From Pedobacter sp. MC2016-05 (GTDB taxonomy: Bacteria; Bacteroidota; Bacteroidia; Sphingobacteriales; Sphingobacteriaceae), in NCBI RefSeq assembly GCF_026239735.1, contig NZ_JAPIVT010000022.1, positions 1 through 64,000 on the forward strand: a stretch of DNA of 64,000 nucleotides, read 5' to 3'. Position 1 is the stretch's first letter. The number at the start of each line of letters is the position of its first letter. The notes beneath the pieces were generated by a model that had not been told where the DNA came from, did not search any database, and saw nothing but the letters and a program-made list of their open reading frames with translations. This document shows positions 8,655 through 18,013 of the stretch, in pieces. The position numbers and the translations under genes are program-made.

Positions 8655-9401
8655 ATGAAGATAAATAGCATTAATAAATTATATATTGGCTTTGGTATCT
8701 TCCTGCTTGCAGGTATCATTTATCGTGTTTTAACCTATAAAAGCTGGGAACGATATGATTATTCGGCAACTGTTACTGCACCAGAGACATTTCCGATAGC
8801 AATTTCTGAGTTGTACTTTGTCATGCCAAATGATGATTTTGAGCACATAGATTCTGAATACTTATCTAGATTTTCAACTAATTGGCAAATTGATTACTCG
8901 GCCAGCACACATGCGAGAACACAAAGATTGCCAAGTAGTATTAAAATAAGTTATTTTTCTTTCAGGGATAGACTTTTTTATAAGGATAGCCTGCAACTGC
9001 CAAAACGTAAAATAGAAAAAATATTCGATTCAGCTCGGGAGAATAAGCAGTTTTTAGTGTTATCTGATTATGCCGGTAGGCGGAAAGGTTTGTCTTTTAT
9101 GGTTGGGGTGGCAAATAAAGGCAATGTAATTATATGGTTAAGGGGAGTAGACTTAGAGCAGGAAATTTTGCGTGTAAAATTAAAGCCAAAAATCCCAAAA
9201 GCTGATGATTTTTACTTAGATGGAAAAATATCGAAAGAAGCGTATTTTAAAGAAGCTTTCAGTAAACTATCAGATAGTGTGAAAACGCTGCTTAAAAATG
9301 GTTATGACAAAGATGCAAACTATATTGATTCGCCTTCTCGATATATAGAGAACAACAAAGAACTTTGGGATTACCAAAAGAAAAACGGATTTATAGATTA
9401 G
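8655..9401 (+). CDS. Membrane-anchored protein resembling DUF2931
   Basis: A 248-residue protein with one N-terminal hydrophobic segment (about residues 9-27) that may be an uncleaved anchor. The body, beginning with YDYSATVTAPETFPIAISELYF and including an internal GxxN-VIIWLRG segment, resembles the DUF2931 family as I remember it. That family is common in Bacteroidota and Proteobacteria and its function is not established. The resemblance is moderate. It follows the broken membrane-protein gene by 4 bp and is followed by a lipoprotein gene 11 bp later, so all are probably co-transcribed. Confidence 0.6.
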   Translation: MKINSINKLYIGFGIFLLAGIIYRVLTYKSWERYDYSATVTAPETFPIAISELYFVMPNDDFEHIDSEYLSRFSTNWQIDYSASTHARTQRLPSSIKISYFSFRDRLFYKDSLQLPKRKIEKIFDSARENKQFLVLSDYAGRRKGLSFMVGVANKGNVIIWLRGVDLEQEILRVKLKPKIPKADDFYLDGKISKEAYFKEAFSKLSDSVKTLLKNGYDKDANYIDSPSRYIENNKELWDYQKKNGFID

Positions 9402-9412
9402 CCCTAAAAGCA

Positions 9413-10120
9413 ATGAGAAATTTTATTATCCTTATGTTTTTGATTAGCATAGCTGCTTGTCGATCAGATGAAAAGAAACACTCAGGTAAAGAATTGAAGA
9501 CGTTTCCGAAGCAACAGAAGAAGCAAATCAAAATCGAAAATCCAATTGTGGGAAATACGAGTGATAGCAAGGTCTTTTATCAATGCGATCCAAATTGTAT
9601 CTGGGAATATTACCATCCGTTTGCAGATACCAGTTACGTTTTTGCAGTTCAAAATTGTGGGGAAGAATACCTGGAAAAAGGAAAAACAGCCCGAATTTAT
9701 TTTGGCATAGATAGGGGGCAAACTGATAAAATAATCTGGGGAGAAAATGTATTTATCAAAACCCAAAAAGATTTTATAGAATACAAGGATTTCAATGGTG
9801 ACGACATAAATGATATTGTTGTTTTTTCAGAGACGGGTGCCAGAGGTTCAAATTCATATTATTTTTTATACCTGGTAGATAGCAAAAATCATAAGGTTAA
9901 TCGCGTGCTAAATTTTGAGGATATTGTTAATCCACAATATAACAAGAAATATAATGTAATTCTGGGATATGGTTATTCTGGAACAAATAACTATAGCGTT
10001 TATAAAATTTCTAAAACCAACAAAGCTTACCAAATTGGTGCAAGTTTTGAGGATGATTTCGATGGAGATGAGGAAGTGTTGGATGGTAAGATCAAAGAAA
10101 TTTTAGATAAAAATCGATAA
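9413..10120 (+). CDS. Lipoprotein with an FG-GAP-like DxNxDDxND motif
   Basis: Starting at the ATG at 9413 gives a 235-residue lipoprotein with a good lipobox (ISIAAC). An upstream in-frame start at 9365 would overlap the previous gene and bury the signal, so it is rejected. Mid-protein, DFNGDDINDIVVF is a calcium-loop-like motif of the kind seen in FG-GAP/XAC2610-like proteins, followed by beta strands. The protein should be anchored in the envelope facing the periplasm or outside. Its stop overlaps the next start (TAATGA), indicating translational coupling. Function unknown. Confidence 0.68.
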   Translation: MRNFIILMFLISIAACRSDEKKHSGKELKTFPKQQKKQIKIENPIVGNTSDSKVFYQCDPNCIWEYYHPFADTSYVFAVQNCGEEYLEKGKTARIYFGIDRGQTDKIIWGENVFIKTQKDFIEYKDFNGDDINDIVVFSETGARGSNSYYFLYLVDSKNHKVNRVLNFEDIVNPQYNKKYNVILGYGYSGTNNYSVYKISKTNKAYQIGASFEDDFDGDEEVLDGKIKEILDKNR

Positions 10121-10788
10121 TGAAGAAAATATTGATGGTTGTTGCAACGACGCTATTATTTGCATGTAATTCTGGCGACAAAAAGAAAGATGCGAATACC
10201 CAAAGTGTGGTTCAGGAAAAAGTTGACGATACCACTCAAGTGAAGGTAGCCAATACTTCAAAATACATTCCCGTGGAAACCTGGGTTGATGATTTTAAAA
10301 ATTTTAGAACTGCTGTTTTAACAAAGGATAGGGCCAAGCTTAAAACCTATTTTAAATTTCCTGTAGTCGCTACAGAAAATTTTAGTTTGTGGTATTTAAT
10401 TCAATTGAGCGATGCTGAGTGGGAAAAGCGAAAATTAAAATATGGAAGCAAAGCTGATTCTTTTTACGAAGAGGATTTCGACCGTTACCTGAATGTGATT
10501 TTTGATCCCGACTTTGTGAAGACTCTCACAAAAATAAAAACAGGTAAGCTTTTGACTGAGCAGCATTCAGAATCACCAGTATTTACCAAAGGAGATTATA
10601 CCTATCAAATGTTAGCTGATTTTTACGTAGAAGAACAAAACGCCCTGTATTTAAATATGAGTTTTGGCAACACCAGTGTTGATGAAAACGGAGAGAATGT
10701 AAGTGAGGGGGAACACAACAATATTTATATTTTTGAAGTGATCGACAATAAACGAATCATTTTTAAAGGCTTTACAGTGGCAGGTTAA
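10120..10788 (+). CDS. Lipoprotein, paralogue of the one at 23628
   Basis: A 222-residue lipoprotein with lipobox LLFAC. It resembles the protein encoded at 23628-24275. Both have a short charged linker after the lipid anchor, then an alpha-helical segment with FRTAVLTKDRAKLKTYFKFPV here versus LQSALENKNPEELGNYFPFPV there, a dozen-residue gap, and a C-terminal beta sheet ending in AG. The pattern suggests an NTF2-like or similar small ligand-binding domain, but this is a guess. Its ATG overlaps the previous stop by 1 nt. Confidence 0.65.
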   Translation: MKKILMVVATTLLFACNSGDKKKDANTQSVVQEKVDDTTQVKVANTSKYIPVETWVDDFKNFRTAVLTKDRAKLKTYFKFPVVATENFSLWYLIQLSDAEWEKRKLKYGSKADSFYEEDFDRYLNVIFDPDFVKTLTKIKTGKLLTEQHSESPVFTKGDYTYQMLADFYVEEQNALYLNMSFGNTSVDENGENVSEGEHNNIYIFEVIDNKRIIFKGFTVAG

Positions 10789-10934
10789 TCGTTCGAAATC
10801 TATTAACCAAACAATCTAGGTTTTATAAAATATATAAAGCATAAGCGAATAATAAACAATTCCTTGCAAATAATAATTGAGTGATTTCGATAAAGTGAAA
10901 ATTTATAGTTTGGTGTTTATAAAATGATATAAGC

Positions 10935-11297
10935 ATGAGAACGCTAAATTTTTTCTTCCTATTTATAGTCCTATCCCTTGTTTCTGCCTGTTCAAATTCG
11001 CCCAAAAGCGATGGAGTTGATTACTTCTCTAAATCTGGTATCGAAATCCCCAAATATAGTAATGACGAAGTAAATAATCATCTAAATGATTTCAAAAATC
11101 TTTGGAATGTACTCTCAACTGCGGTAAAAAATGATGACAAATCATATTCTCCGGAGTTAAGCATCCAGTTTTCTGATTGGACGATAAAGGCACTTAAATT
11201 AGAAGATAAACTTAAACGTGATGAGCGCAAAACCTATTACGGGTTTATAGAGGACCTTACTAAAAAGTGGGATGAAAAAAGAAACAATCTAGATTAA
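10935..11297 (+). CDS. Small alpha-helical lipoprotein
   Basis: A 120-residue lipoprotein (signal FLFIVLSLVSAC) with a mature part that is mostly helical and charged (NNHLNDFKNLWNVLSTAVKND, KLEDKLKRDERKTYYGF). No known family recognised. A 146-bp AT-rich gap precedes it, so it may begin a new transcript. Its stop overlaps the start of the MORN-repeat gene by 1 nt, which suggests that the two proteins work together or at least are made in step. Confidence 0.65.
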   Translation: MRTLNFFFLFIVLSLVSACSNSPKSDGVDYFSKSGIEIPKYSNDEVNNHLNDFKNLWNVLSTAVKNDDKSYSPELSIQFSDWTIKALKLEDKLKRDERKTYYGFIEDLTKKWDEKRNNLD

Positions 11298-12136
11298 TGA
11301 AAATGGCTCCAAAAATGATTTTGAAAATTACTCCATTGTTCCTGCTGCTCTGTTTGGTTAAACCAATTTACGCCCAACTGCCAGAGGAAATTAAGTGGAA
11401 ACACTTGCAAAAGGATTACAATGCAGATAGCAGCGAACTGGTACTCAGTTTAAATAACAAACTCTTGCAAGGCAAGTACAAAATTCCATTTGATGAAGGC
11501 GGTTTTGCGCTTTACAATATCAAAAAAGGAGTAATTACTGGCGAGGCGTTTTGGTATTCGCAAGGTGGAAGAATGGAATGCAAACTTTACTACAAAAACG
11601 GTGTTCGTAACGGGTTAAAAGAAAATTACGATAACGAAGGCAAAGTTTGGTTACGCCAAGAGTATAAGGATGGCAAAAAAAACGGTGACAGCGAAATGTA
11701 CAGCGGTGGTAAATTATCAAATAAATCTGTGTATAAAGCCGATAAAAAACATGGTTTATCTCAAACCTTTTCTGGCGACCAAGTGATAACCGAAGCTTAT
11801 TATGAAAACGATTTAAAGAATGGGACATCTAAAACTTATGGTTTAGATGGGAAATTAACTATAGAAATCAATTACAAAGATGATAAGCGGAATGGTGTTT
11901 ATCGTGTTTATAACGATGGACAAATCATGACCGAAACCAATTATAAAGATGATATGCAAAACGGTTTATCCACCAATTATGCTTTGGGCAAAAAAAATAT
12001 GGATGCCGAATTTTTGAACGGTAAACGTCATGGAGTTTCACACATGTATAAACCGGATGGATCAGTCCTATTTACGCATTACTATCTCAATGGAGAAAAA
12101 GTATCAGAAGCAATTTACAAGCAAGCGCAAAAATAG
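11297..12136 (+). CDS. Secreted YwqK-type MORN_2 repeat protein
   Basis: A 279-residue protein with a signal peptide (LFLLLCLVKPIYAQ). From about residue 85 it is built of some eight MORN_2-type repeats with the pattern Y-x-[ND]-G-x-x-[NH]-G, for example YYKNGVRNGLKENYD, YKDGKKNGDSEMY and YKDDKRNGVYRVYNDG. Such proteins are annotated as the YwqK family of putative antitoxins. That label rests on one Bacillus system and says little about function here. No toxin gene is evident next to it. The start overlaps the upstream lipoprotein stop. Confidence 0.8.
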   Translation: MKMAPKMILKITPLFLLLCLVKPIYAQLPEEIKWKHLQKDYNADSSELVLSLNNKLLQGKYKIPFDEGGFALYNIKKGVITGEAFWYSQGGRMECKLYYKNGVRNGLKENYDNEGKVWLRQEYKDGKKNGDSEMYSGGKLSNKSVYKADKKHGLSQTFSGDQVITEAYYENDLKNGTSKTYGLDGKLTIEINYKDDKRNGVYRVYNDGQIMTETNYKDDMQNGLSTNYALGKKNMDAEFLNGKRHGVSHMYKPDGSVLFTHYYLNGEKVSEAIYKQAQK

Positions 12137-12190
12137 TTTATAATAGATACTATTTGCTAGTAGAAAACAGCAAAAATTAAACAATTTCTT

Positions 12191-12925
12191 ATGGGATTTT
12201 TTGATAATATATTTGGACAAAACGATAACGCTGAACAGCCAAAAGAAACCTTGCAGACACCAAGTTTGCCTATCTGCAAAACCGAACACGAACTTATTGA
12301 GCAGTTTGGCGGTATTGCGTTCGATAAGCAAATTGATTTAGGAGATGTAATTGGCAGCAATAATTGGAATGTTGACATGACGAAGGGAGAAATTAGCTTT
12401 GGAGCAGATCTGGTGTTTCCTATCCAGGTTTTAGGAACATTCTCACATTCATCTCAAACTTGGCTTTGGGCTTGGGCAAATACAAAATCAGAATTGCCTG
12501 AAAGCATTATGCAACAAGCACAACAACTAAGAAAATATGGTACTGAAAACGAAATAGACTTATTAATCATTAACCAATTTGACGCTACAAATGCCGATTT
12601 ACACTTAATTGGATCGGTAGCTTCTGGCATGTTTAATACCAGTGGTTATTACATCGCCGATTATGGTGAAGGTGCAATGGTGGTTACCATACAAAGTGAA
12701 AAAGTAGATAAAATTCGTCAACAAAATCACCACAGAATTGCCACAGTTTTTCCGCAATTGATTTCGCAATTTGAGATGAATCATAACTTAGCGCTAACAA
12801 ATTATTTAATAGCAAAAGACTATCAAATATCTGAGAATGGAACCAAATTAGTTGCCACAAAAAACGGACAGACGATTACAGCCGAGTTCGATGAGCTATC
12901 GAGATTAACAAAGTTGAACGGATAA
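12191..12925 (+). CDS. DUF6882-like cytoplasmic protein
   Basis: A 244-residue protein without a signal peptide. The segment IQVLGTFSHSSQTWLWAWAN is typical of the DUF6882 family as I remember it, a group of soluble proteins often scattered among immunity-like genes. The C-terminus after residue 200 (LAKDYQISENGTKLVATKNGQ) looks like a separate small beta domain. It is followed 17 bp later by another small soluble protein gene. In this array of exported proteins these two are the only evident cytoplasmic products, which is the reason to consider them an immunity-like pair. No biochemical function is known. Confidence 0.6.
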   Translation: MGFFDNIFGQNDNAEQPKETLQTPSLPICKTEHELIEQFGGIAFDKQIDLGDVIGSNNWNVDMTKGEISFGADLVFPIQVLGTFSHSSQTWLWAWANTKSELPESIMQQAQQLRKYGTENEIDLLIINQFDATNADLHLIGSVASGMFNTSGYYIADYGEGAMVVTIQSEKVDKIRQQNHHRIATVFPQLISQFEMNHNLALTNYLIAKDYQISENGTKLVATKNGQTITAEFDELSRLTKLNG

Positions 12926-12942
12926 CTTTCAGAGACAAAAAG

Positions 12943-13323
12943 ATGATAGAAATTTTTAAACAAAAAAGCGAACAATTATTTAATCAGGTAACAACCGATG
13001 ATAGGTGGGATATCAATAACCAAACCTTGCTTAATGTTTTTGCTTTAAGTTACTATGGCTATAGTTTCGGCGTCGGAAATTTATTATGCTTTTTAGATCC
13101 AACCGAAATAAACGCCTTTGTGCAACATAAATTAATAGAACTAGGTGCTGGAGAAAAATATGTGAGCGGATTAATTGACTTTGCCAACGATACATTTTTA
13201 CAGTCAACAGAAGGGATTAATGCCCAACTGGTAGGAATTGGACACAGTCATTTTTCTGCAGAAGATACAACTGAACTAACCAACGCAATATTTAATAATG
13301 CAAAAAGTATTCAACAAGCCTAG
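12943..13323 (+). CDS. Small soluble alpha-helical protein, possibly Imm48-like
   Basis: A 126-residue protein with no signal or membrane segment, mostly helical. It has a central YYGYSFGVGNLLCFL segment and a C-terminal FANDTFLQSTEGINAQLVGIGH segment. The layout faintly recalls small immunity proteins of the Imm48 type, but I cannot confirm this from sequence alone. It lies directly after the DUF6882-like gene and likely shares its transcript. Function should be treated as unknown. Confidence 0.5.
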   Translation: MIEIFKQKSEQLFNQVTTDDRWDINNQTLLNVFALSYYGYSFGVGNLLCFLDPTEINAFVQHKLIELGAGEKYVSGLIDFANDTFLQSTEGINAQLVGIGHSHFSAEDTTELTNAIFNNAKSIQQA

Positions 13324-13348
13324 GCTTATATTCTAAAAGACAATCAAA

Positions 13349-14251
13349 ATGAAAAATCCCTATTCAGCTTTAATGCTTTCCCTAATCATAATGCTTTTTG
13401 CTGCGTGCGGCCCAACTATTTCTGGCAAAGATGAGCAAGCCTTTAAAACCTCAAAAGCTAAAATGGAAGAAAAACTAGACAAAGAAGAAAAAGAAAACCT
13501 GGAGAAAGCTTTGCGGATAATCGTTGTAAAAGCCATGAAAGAGAAATGGAATTCTCCGGAGAAATATGAAGGTAAATCATTCGACAAAATTTCTATGGAA
13601 ATGATTGATGGCAAAAGTTACAGCGCAATCATCAGCTATGCTGAAGACTTTTTAAAAGCTGATAGGGATGAAAAAATTGCGAACAAAACAGCCGAAATAG
13701 ATAGTTTAGAAAAAGATAAACTGAAGGCGGCTAAAATAACTCAGAAGATAGATGCTTTTAAATTAGCAAAAATCTCGATTAGCGAAGACCAGTTTTTCTC
13801 TGATGATCCCAAATCACCTTTTTTGGATTTATCTTTCACAAATACTTCTAAAGAAGATATAATTGGAGAGTATATGATCAACATCGAAGTGTACTCTAAA
13901 AAAACTGGTGAAAAACTAGCAGCACAGGGCAGCGGAGGTATATGGAATGATGATTTTGCGCTAAAACCTAATGAAAGTTATGATTATCATCAACCGCTAT
14001 TTAATGAGGCGGTTCAGCATTCTAACTTATGGAAAACTGCAAAATATCCTATCACCGATTTTTCTCCATACGATTTGGTAATTAAAGCTTACGCCACTAA
14101 AATAACCACTAAAAAAGGCGGAACCATTGAAAGACCAAAAGTGGATGTGGCTTATTTTGATATCGAAATTAAGCAGCTAAACGAAGAGATTAAAGCACTT
14201 AAAGAAACCAAAGCAACTTTAGATGAATTAGAATTGACTGATAAAAAGTAA
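13349..14251 (+). CDS. Lipoprotein with DUF6694-like N-terminus
   Basis: A 300-residue lipoprotein (lipobox LFAAC). Directly after the lipid anchor, CGPTISGKDEQAFKTSKAKM and a following Lys/Glu-rich helix resemble the DUF6694 family of small lipoproteins. The middle (about residues 145-240) is a beta-rich domain with FLDLSFTNTSKEDI, like an immunoglobulin-type fold for protein contacts. The C-terminus is a coiled coil (FDIEIKQLNEEIKALKETK). It is followed 4 bp later by the next lipoprotein gene. Function unknown. Confidence 0.62.
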   Translation: MKNPYSALMLSLIIMLFAACGPTISGKDEQAFKTSKAKMEEKLDKEEKENLEKALRIIVVKAMKEKWNSPEKYEGKSFDKISMEMIDGKSYSAIISYAEDFLKADRDEKIANKTAEIDSLEKDKLKAAKITQKIDAFKLAKISISEDQFFSDDPKSPFLDLSFTNTSKEDIIGEYMINIEVYSKKTGEKLAAQGSGGIWNDDFALKPNESYDYHQPLFNEAVQHSNLWKTAKYPITDFSPYDLVIKAYATKITTKKGGTIERPKVDVAYFDIEIKQLNEEIKALKETKATLDELELTDKK

Positions 14252-14255
14252 AAAT

Positions 14256-15080
14256 ATGCAAAAGTTTAAAGCACATTTATGTTTGATATGGTTGGGTTGC
14301 ATTTTGCTTAGTTTTCAATCTTGCATTTCGCGGCTTAGGCGACCAGAAATTACTGGCGTAATTGTAGATTACGATAAAAACCCCATTGCCAATTGCAAGG
14401 TTGGTGAAGCTTTAACAGATAAAAACGGAAGGTTTAAATTAGCTGAAGAGCGTTACAAGGCATTTTTGTTGACTGAGATATTTACTATGGAAGCTCCTCC
14501 CTTAATGGTTTTTGAGCCAGTAGAAAAAGAAGGCTTTGAAAAAGATGCTATTTCCATTTTCCATAAATGGGGTGGCGGACGAAGGAAAGGTGCAAAAACG
14601 ACGATAGACACCATCTTTTTAAAAAAACTAAACCAAGCTTTTGACATCTCTGCTTTGCTAAAAAATAGCGATTGGAAATTAGCCTTTACCAAACAGGCTG
14701 ATACCATTTATTTGCTTAAAGATGGTTTCAGAGAATGGTGTAAAACAGATAGGTGCAGTCCATTTTACAGCGAGTATCAAGGGCTTGTAGACAACGCCTA
14801 TACTGGTGCTAAAAATCTTCCAGAGGGAATGATTAGGAGAATGATAGAGGTGAGGTTTGATGCAAAAAAATCACCATTTAAAATAAGTATGATTTGCGAA
14901 TATAATAGCACTTTCGATGGGCCAAACAGACCAGCAGATATCACAAATACAAAAGGGAGCTATCAGGTTTTGCACAATACGAAAATAATATTCGATGCAG
15001 GCAAAATCAAAGAGCTTACCGGAAAATACAATATCTCTGATGTAGATTTATATCAAATGAAATTAACGAAGGTGAAATGA
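14256..15080 (+). CDS. Lipoprotein with a carboxypeptidase-regulatory-like domain
   Basis: A 274-residue lipoprotein (lipobox SFQSC). Residues about 30-70 form a short carboxypeptidase-D regulatory-like beta sandwich: ITGVIVDYDKNPIANCKVGEALTDKNGRF. This domain usually serves as a structural or binding module in Bacteroidota envelope proteins. The remaining 200 residues are not recognised. The stop codon overlaps the start of the next, broken gene by 4 bp (ATGA), showing that the two were meant to be translated together. Confidence 0.65.
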   Translation: MQKFKAHLCLIWLGCILLSFQSCISRLRRPEITGVIVDYDKNPIANCKVGEALTDKNGRFKLAEERYKAFLLTEIFTMEAPPLMVFEPVEKEGFEKDAISIFHKWGGGRRKGAKTTIDTIFLKKLNQAFDISALLKNSDWKLAFTKQADTIYLLKDGFREWCKTDRCSPFYSEYQGLVDNAYTGAKNLPEGMIRRMIEVRFDAKKSPFKISMICEYNSTFDGPNRPADITNTKGSYQVLHNTKIIFDAGKIKELTGKYNISDVDLYQMKLTKVK

Positions 15081-15898
15081 AAAAAATCGGCTTACTCTTA
15101 TGCGTTTTATTTGGCTTAGCAAAAATAGTTACGGCCCAAACTAAAACAAACAGTTTATATAAAAAAGCTGATGAACTCGCTCGTTTGGTTTATAGCATCG
15201 ATAACCCCTATGAATACGATCCGGTAAGAATTATTTATACGGATAGTATCAAACCCAAACCTTTTAATGAGGTCAGCTACAATTGGGCCTTATCACTTTT
15301 TAAACTGCAAAAAGATAGGATCGAAACATTTGGAGATAAGTTCTCTATCTCAATAAGAACATCAAAATTGAACTTTTTAAACCTATTAAACAGGTGATCT
15401 CCATGTGTCCAACATTGGAATTGAACTCAGATGATGGTAAAAATTTTCGTTCCAAAAATGGTTTGGTTAGCCTTTCCACTGTTAAATATAAAGGTGTTGA
15501 TTATATCGTTGAAATGCAGGTTAATGACAGTAAATTGAATGACAGGGAAGTAAAAAATTATGGTATTATATTGGTCGATGGGTTTCCGGTAACGCATAAC
15601 CATGATCCAATAGAAACCACGGATGCATTTAATAAGAAAGCAATTGATATGGCCCATCAAATTAGTGGTTATGGTAGATATGGATCTTACAGGTTTAGGT
15701 TGCGGAAGACAGATAATGAATTGCTACAGATTGCCAATTTAAATTATTCGAAAGCTTATTCGAAAAATTACAACAGAAAAGCATTAATTTTTCTTTAGAT
15801 GGGAAAATGATTTTACACGACATATTTATAAAATTGGTTTTTATATTGATGGTATCGATCCATATAAAAAAGAACTAGAAGCACCAAGAGGGAATTAA
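15077..15898 (+). pseudogene. Secreted protein gene broken by three frameshifts
   Basis: Three frames must be joined to read one protein. Part one starts at the ATG at 15077 with a signal peptide (MKKIGLLLCVLFGLAKIVTAQ) and runs to about 15355. Part two reads NIKIELFKPIKQVISMCPTL from about 15358 to about 15755. A short third piece reads INFSLDGK, and the last piece reads NDFTRHIYKIGFYIDG and ends PRGN at 15896-15898, 1 nt before the next ATG. The shifts fall in or beside A runs. Either the gene is a recent pseudogene or the sequence has homopolymer errors here. No family recognised. Confidence 0.65.
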
Positions 15899-15899
15899 A

Positions 15900-16970
15900 A
15901 TGACGGTAATCATCATCTTGTTTTTTATTATTTGCCCAGTTGTGGGCTACTTTTTTTACAAAACATTAAGGCAAAATGCAAAACCTGCAATTGTAGTTGG
16001 GGAGTTTATTTTTATAAGTCTTTTTATCCTGTCTGCCGGTTTATTTGGTTTAGGATGGCTAATTAATGGAGATGACTATTACGATGCAATAGACCCTGTA
16101 GATGGTGGTTATACCCCTTTTGCGTCCAGACATTTGCCAACGCTTTTAGTGTTTTTTGTACTCGCAGTTTTTGGCTTAATTAAACTTTGGTATAAAGGCA
16201 GGTCATTGCCGCCTTTACTATTTTCGCTATTTGTGGTTTTTGTAATCATCGGCATCCCAATTAGCATTGCTGTAATTATGCAAGCCAGTACCAATACAGA
16301 GCAAAGTGGCGAAACATTTTTATTTGCACTCTTGCCTTTCTCCTATATTGTTACTGCCGTCGTGGTATTAACTAAAATAGTTATTGCCGAAGCAGGTACA
16401 GCCAATACCAAAACTTATCGAAATAAATTTTTAAATTACTTAAATCAAAAATTAGCTAAAACAGGAAGGCAACCCTTATTGATTTTTGCCATGCTCATTC
16501 CTGTTTTCGCAATCATAGTGGCTATCTTAATGCTTTTTGGTCAAGATGCCAACTCCATAACCAAAGTGTTTACCGAAACCACCACATGGGCATTTTCACA
16601 AAAAACACATCCGCCATTTTTAGATCATAATGGACATTATTTATGCACTGTTGCCGTGTGTGGAACGCCTTCAATTGTAAAACCTTTACGCCTTGGCAAA
16701 AGACATGGACATGAAATTATTGTGAACAGACAGTTGTTAATCGCCAATGCTTTTGAGGAGCTGATACAAGAAAATGCACCTCGTTTACACAAAGTGATTA
16801 GAGATTTTTACGATAAATATGGTTATCCGCTATCGCGAAAAATTACAACAGCTAAGGCTTCAAACGCAGTTTATATCTTAATGAAACCTTTAGAATATTT
16901 CTTTTTGATGGTGCTGTACTTGTGTAGTGCAAAACCCGAAGAAAAAATAAACAAACAATATGAAATTTAA
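15900..16970 (+). CDS. Polytopic membrane protein resembling DUF6688
   Basis: A 356-residue protein with about six hydrophobic segments in the first 220 residues, then a soluble domain and a last short hydrophobic stretch near residue 335. The soluble part HYLCTVAVCGTPSIVKPLRLG, GKRHGHEIIVNRQLLIANAFE and FYDKYGYPLSRKI is strongly conserved in look and matches what I recall of DUF6688. Two Cys and two His in this region could bind a metal, but that is only inference. It starts 1 nt after the stop of the broken gene before it. Biochemical role unknown. Confidence 0.62.
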   Translation: MTVIIILFFIICPVVGYFFYKTLRQNAKPAIVVGEFIFISLFILSAGLFGLGWLINGDDYYDAIDPVDGGYTPFASRHLPTLLVFFVLAVFGLIKLWYKGRSLPPLLFSLFVVFVIIGIPISIAVIMQASTNTEQSGETFLFALLPFSYIVTAVVVLTKIVIAEAGTANTKTYRNKFLNYLNQKLAKTGRQPLLIFAMLIPVFAIIVAILMLFGQDANSITKVFTETTTWAFSQKTHPPFLDHNGHYLCTVAVCGTPSIVKPLRLGKRHGHEIIVNRQLLIANAFEELIQENAPRLHKVIRDFYDKYGYPLSRKITTAKASNAVYILMKPLEYFFLMVLYLCSAKPEEKINKQYEI

Positions 16971-17032
16971 GAATAAAGCTGAAAAACTAAAGATCAAAGC
17001 AGATAGACGAAAATAGAAAATAAACAGACAAT

Positions 17033-17939
17033 ATGCGATTTAAAGTAACTTCTCTTTTCCTGTTGTTTGTCTCGTTTAGCTGCATCGGGCAAGAAGTAAA
17101 ACCTACAAAAATGGAAGAGAAAACGAGCACAGTTTCTGTAGAACTTTTAGGTTTAATTAAACAGCGTAAACCAGTTGGCGATTTTATTCCCGATTTTAAT
17201 GTAGAAACAGATTTTTTAATTGCAAAAATTGGTAATCAGCAATACGCCATTAAATCTTCCGACTTAGTGCCATTAGTTTTAGATGTGAGTTGGATGAGCA
17301 GTATTCCAAGTTGGAACGCCTACATTAGTTATTACAAGGAAGGCAGAAATGTCTACACCAATGCGCAATATGTATTAAATATCGACCCGAAAAACCTCGA
17401 CCCGAAAATTTTTAAAAAGCTTAAATACCATAAAGAAATTATTGAGAATGAAGCGAATTATGTAGCCAAGCGAAAAGAACTTGAAAAATCTAATGAAGGG
17501 AGATGTATGAAAGAAAACGTTCTTTATTGAACACGGGACGAATAAATACTTCCTGTATTTTATGCATATCCCTTTAACTCTTGCCGAATTAACGGCCTTG
17601 CCGTCAAAGTTAGCAGATTATGATCCCGCTGAATGTTATCGTGCTAATGGTAAAGAGAAATTCGAGAACAGTATTAGAAGTAGGACTATCGAATATAATC
17701 GTTGCGAACATTATTTTACAACAGCTGATAAAAACGAGAGAGTTTATGGAGGTTATAATGCCAACAACGAGGGACAGTTTCTGGTGCCGGTAAAAATTTA
17801 TTGCAGGTTAACTATAGATGATTGTGTTGCAAAATTTGATGCCAAAGCGATGCAGTTGTTTTACGGCAAACCGATTGATATGTATCAATTAGCAGAGGGG
17901 AGAAATGAAGCGTATATTTTAGAATGGTTCGATTATTAA
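17033..17939 (+). pseudogene. Secreted protein gene broken by one frameshift
   Basis: The frame from the ATG at 17033 encodes a signal peptide (LFLLFVSFSCIGQ) and a domain up to about 17511, then stops at 17528-17530. The next frame opens at 17511 and reads KTFFIEHGTNKYFLYFMHIPLT without a gap, continuing to 17939. An upstream in-frame TGA at 17508-17510 shows that the second part has no start of its own before 17562. Removing one base near 17511-17514 restores a protein of about 302 residues. The second half contains several Cys (AECYRA, RCEHYF, IYCRLTIDDCV). No family recognised. Sequencing error cannot be excluded. Confidence 0.65.
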
Positions 17940-18013
17940 AAACGGTTGAATTCTCTACTAGAAAGGTATTGGTCATGTGTCCCGCTTAATTAAGCTAAGG
18001 TTTTTAAAGCGGT

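Noticed and set aside
11297..12136. Toxin-antitoxin pair based on the YwqK-type protein
   Set aside because: The protein is exported and has no adjacent toxin gene; the antitoxin name is only a family label.
15394..15798. Independent gene in the second frame of the broken gene at 15077
   Set aside because: The frame is open upstream to about 15340 and its sequence continues that of the first part, so it is a fragment, not a gene.
16946..17044. Short direct repeat AATAAACAxACAATATGxxATT before and at the 17033 start
   Set aside because: The two copies (about 16946 and 17022) are short and AT-rich; too little to claim a duplication or regulatory site.
17562..17939. Independent cytoplasmic gene
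   Set aside because: Coding continues upstream to 17511 in phase with the end of the 17033 gene; a frameshift is simpler.
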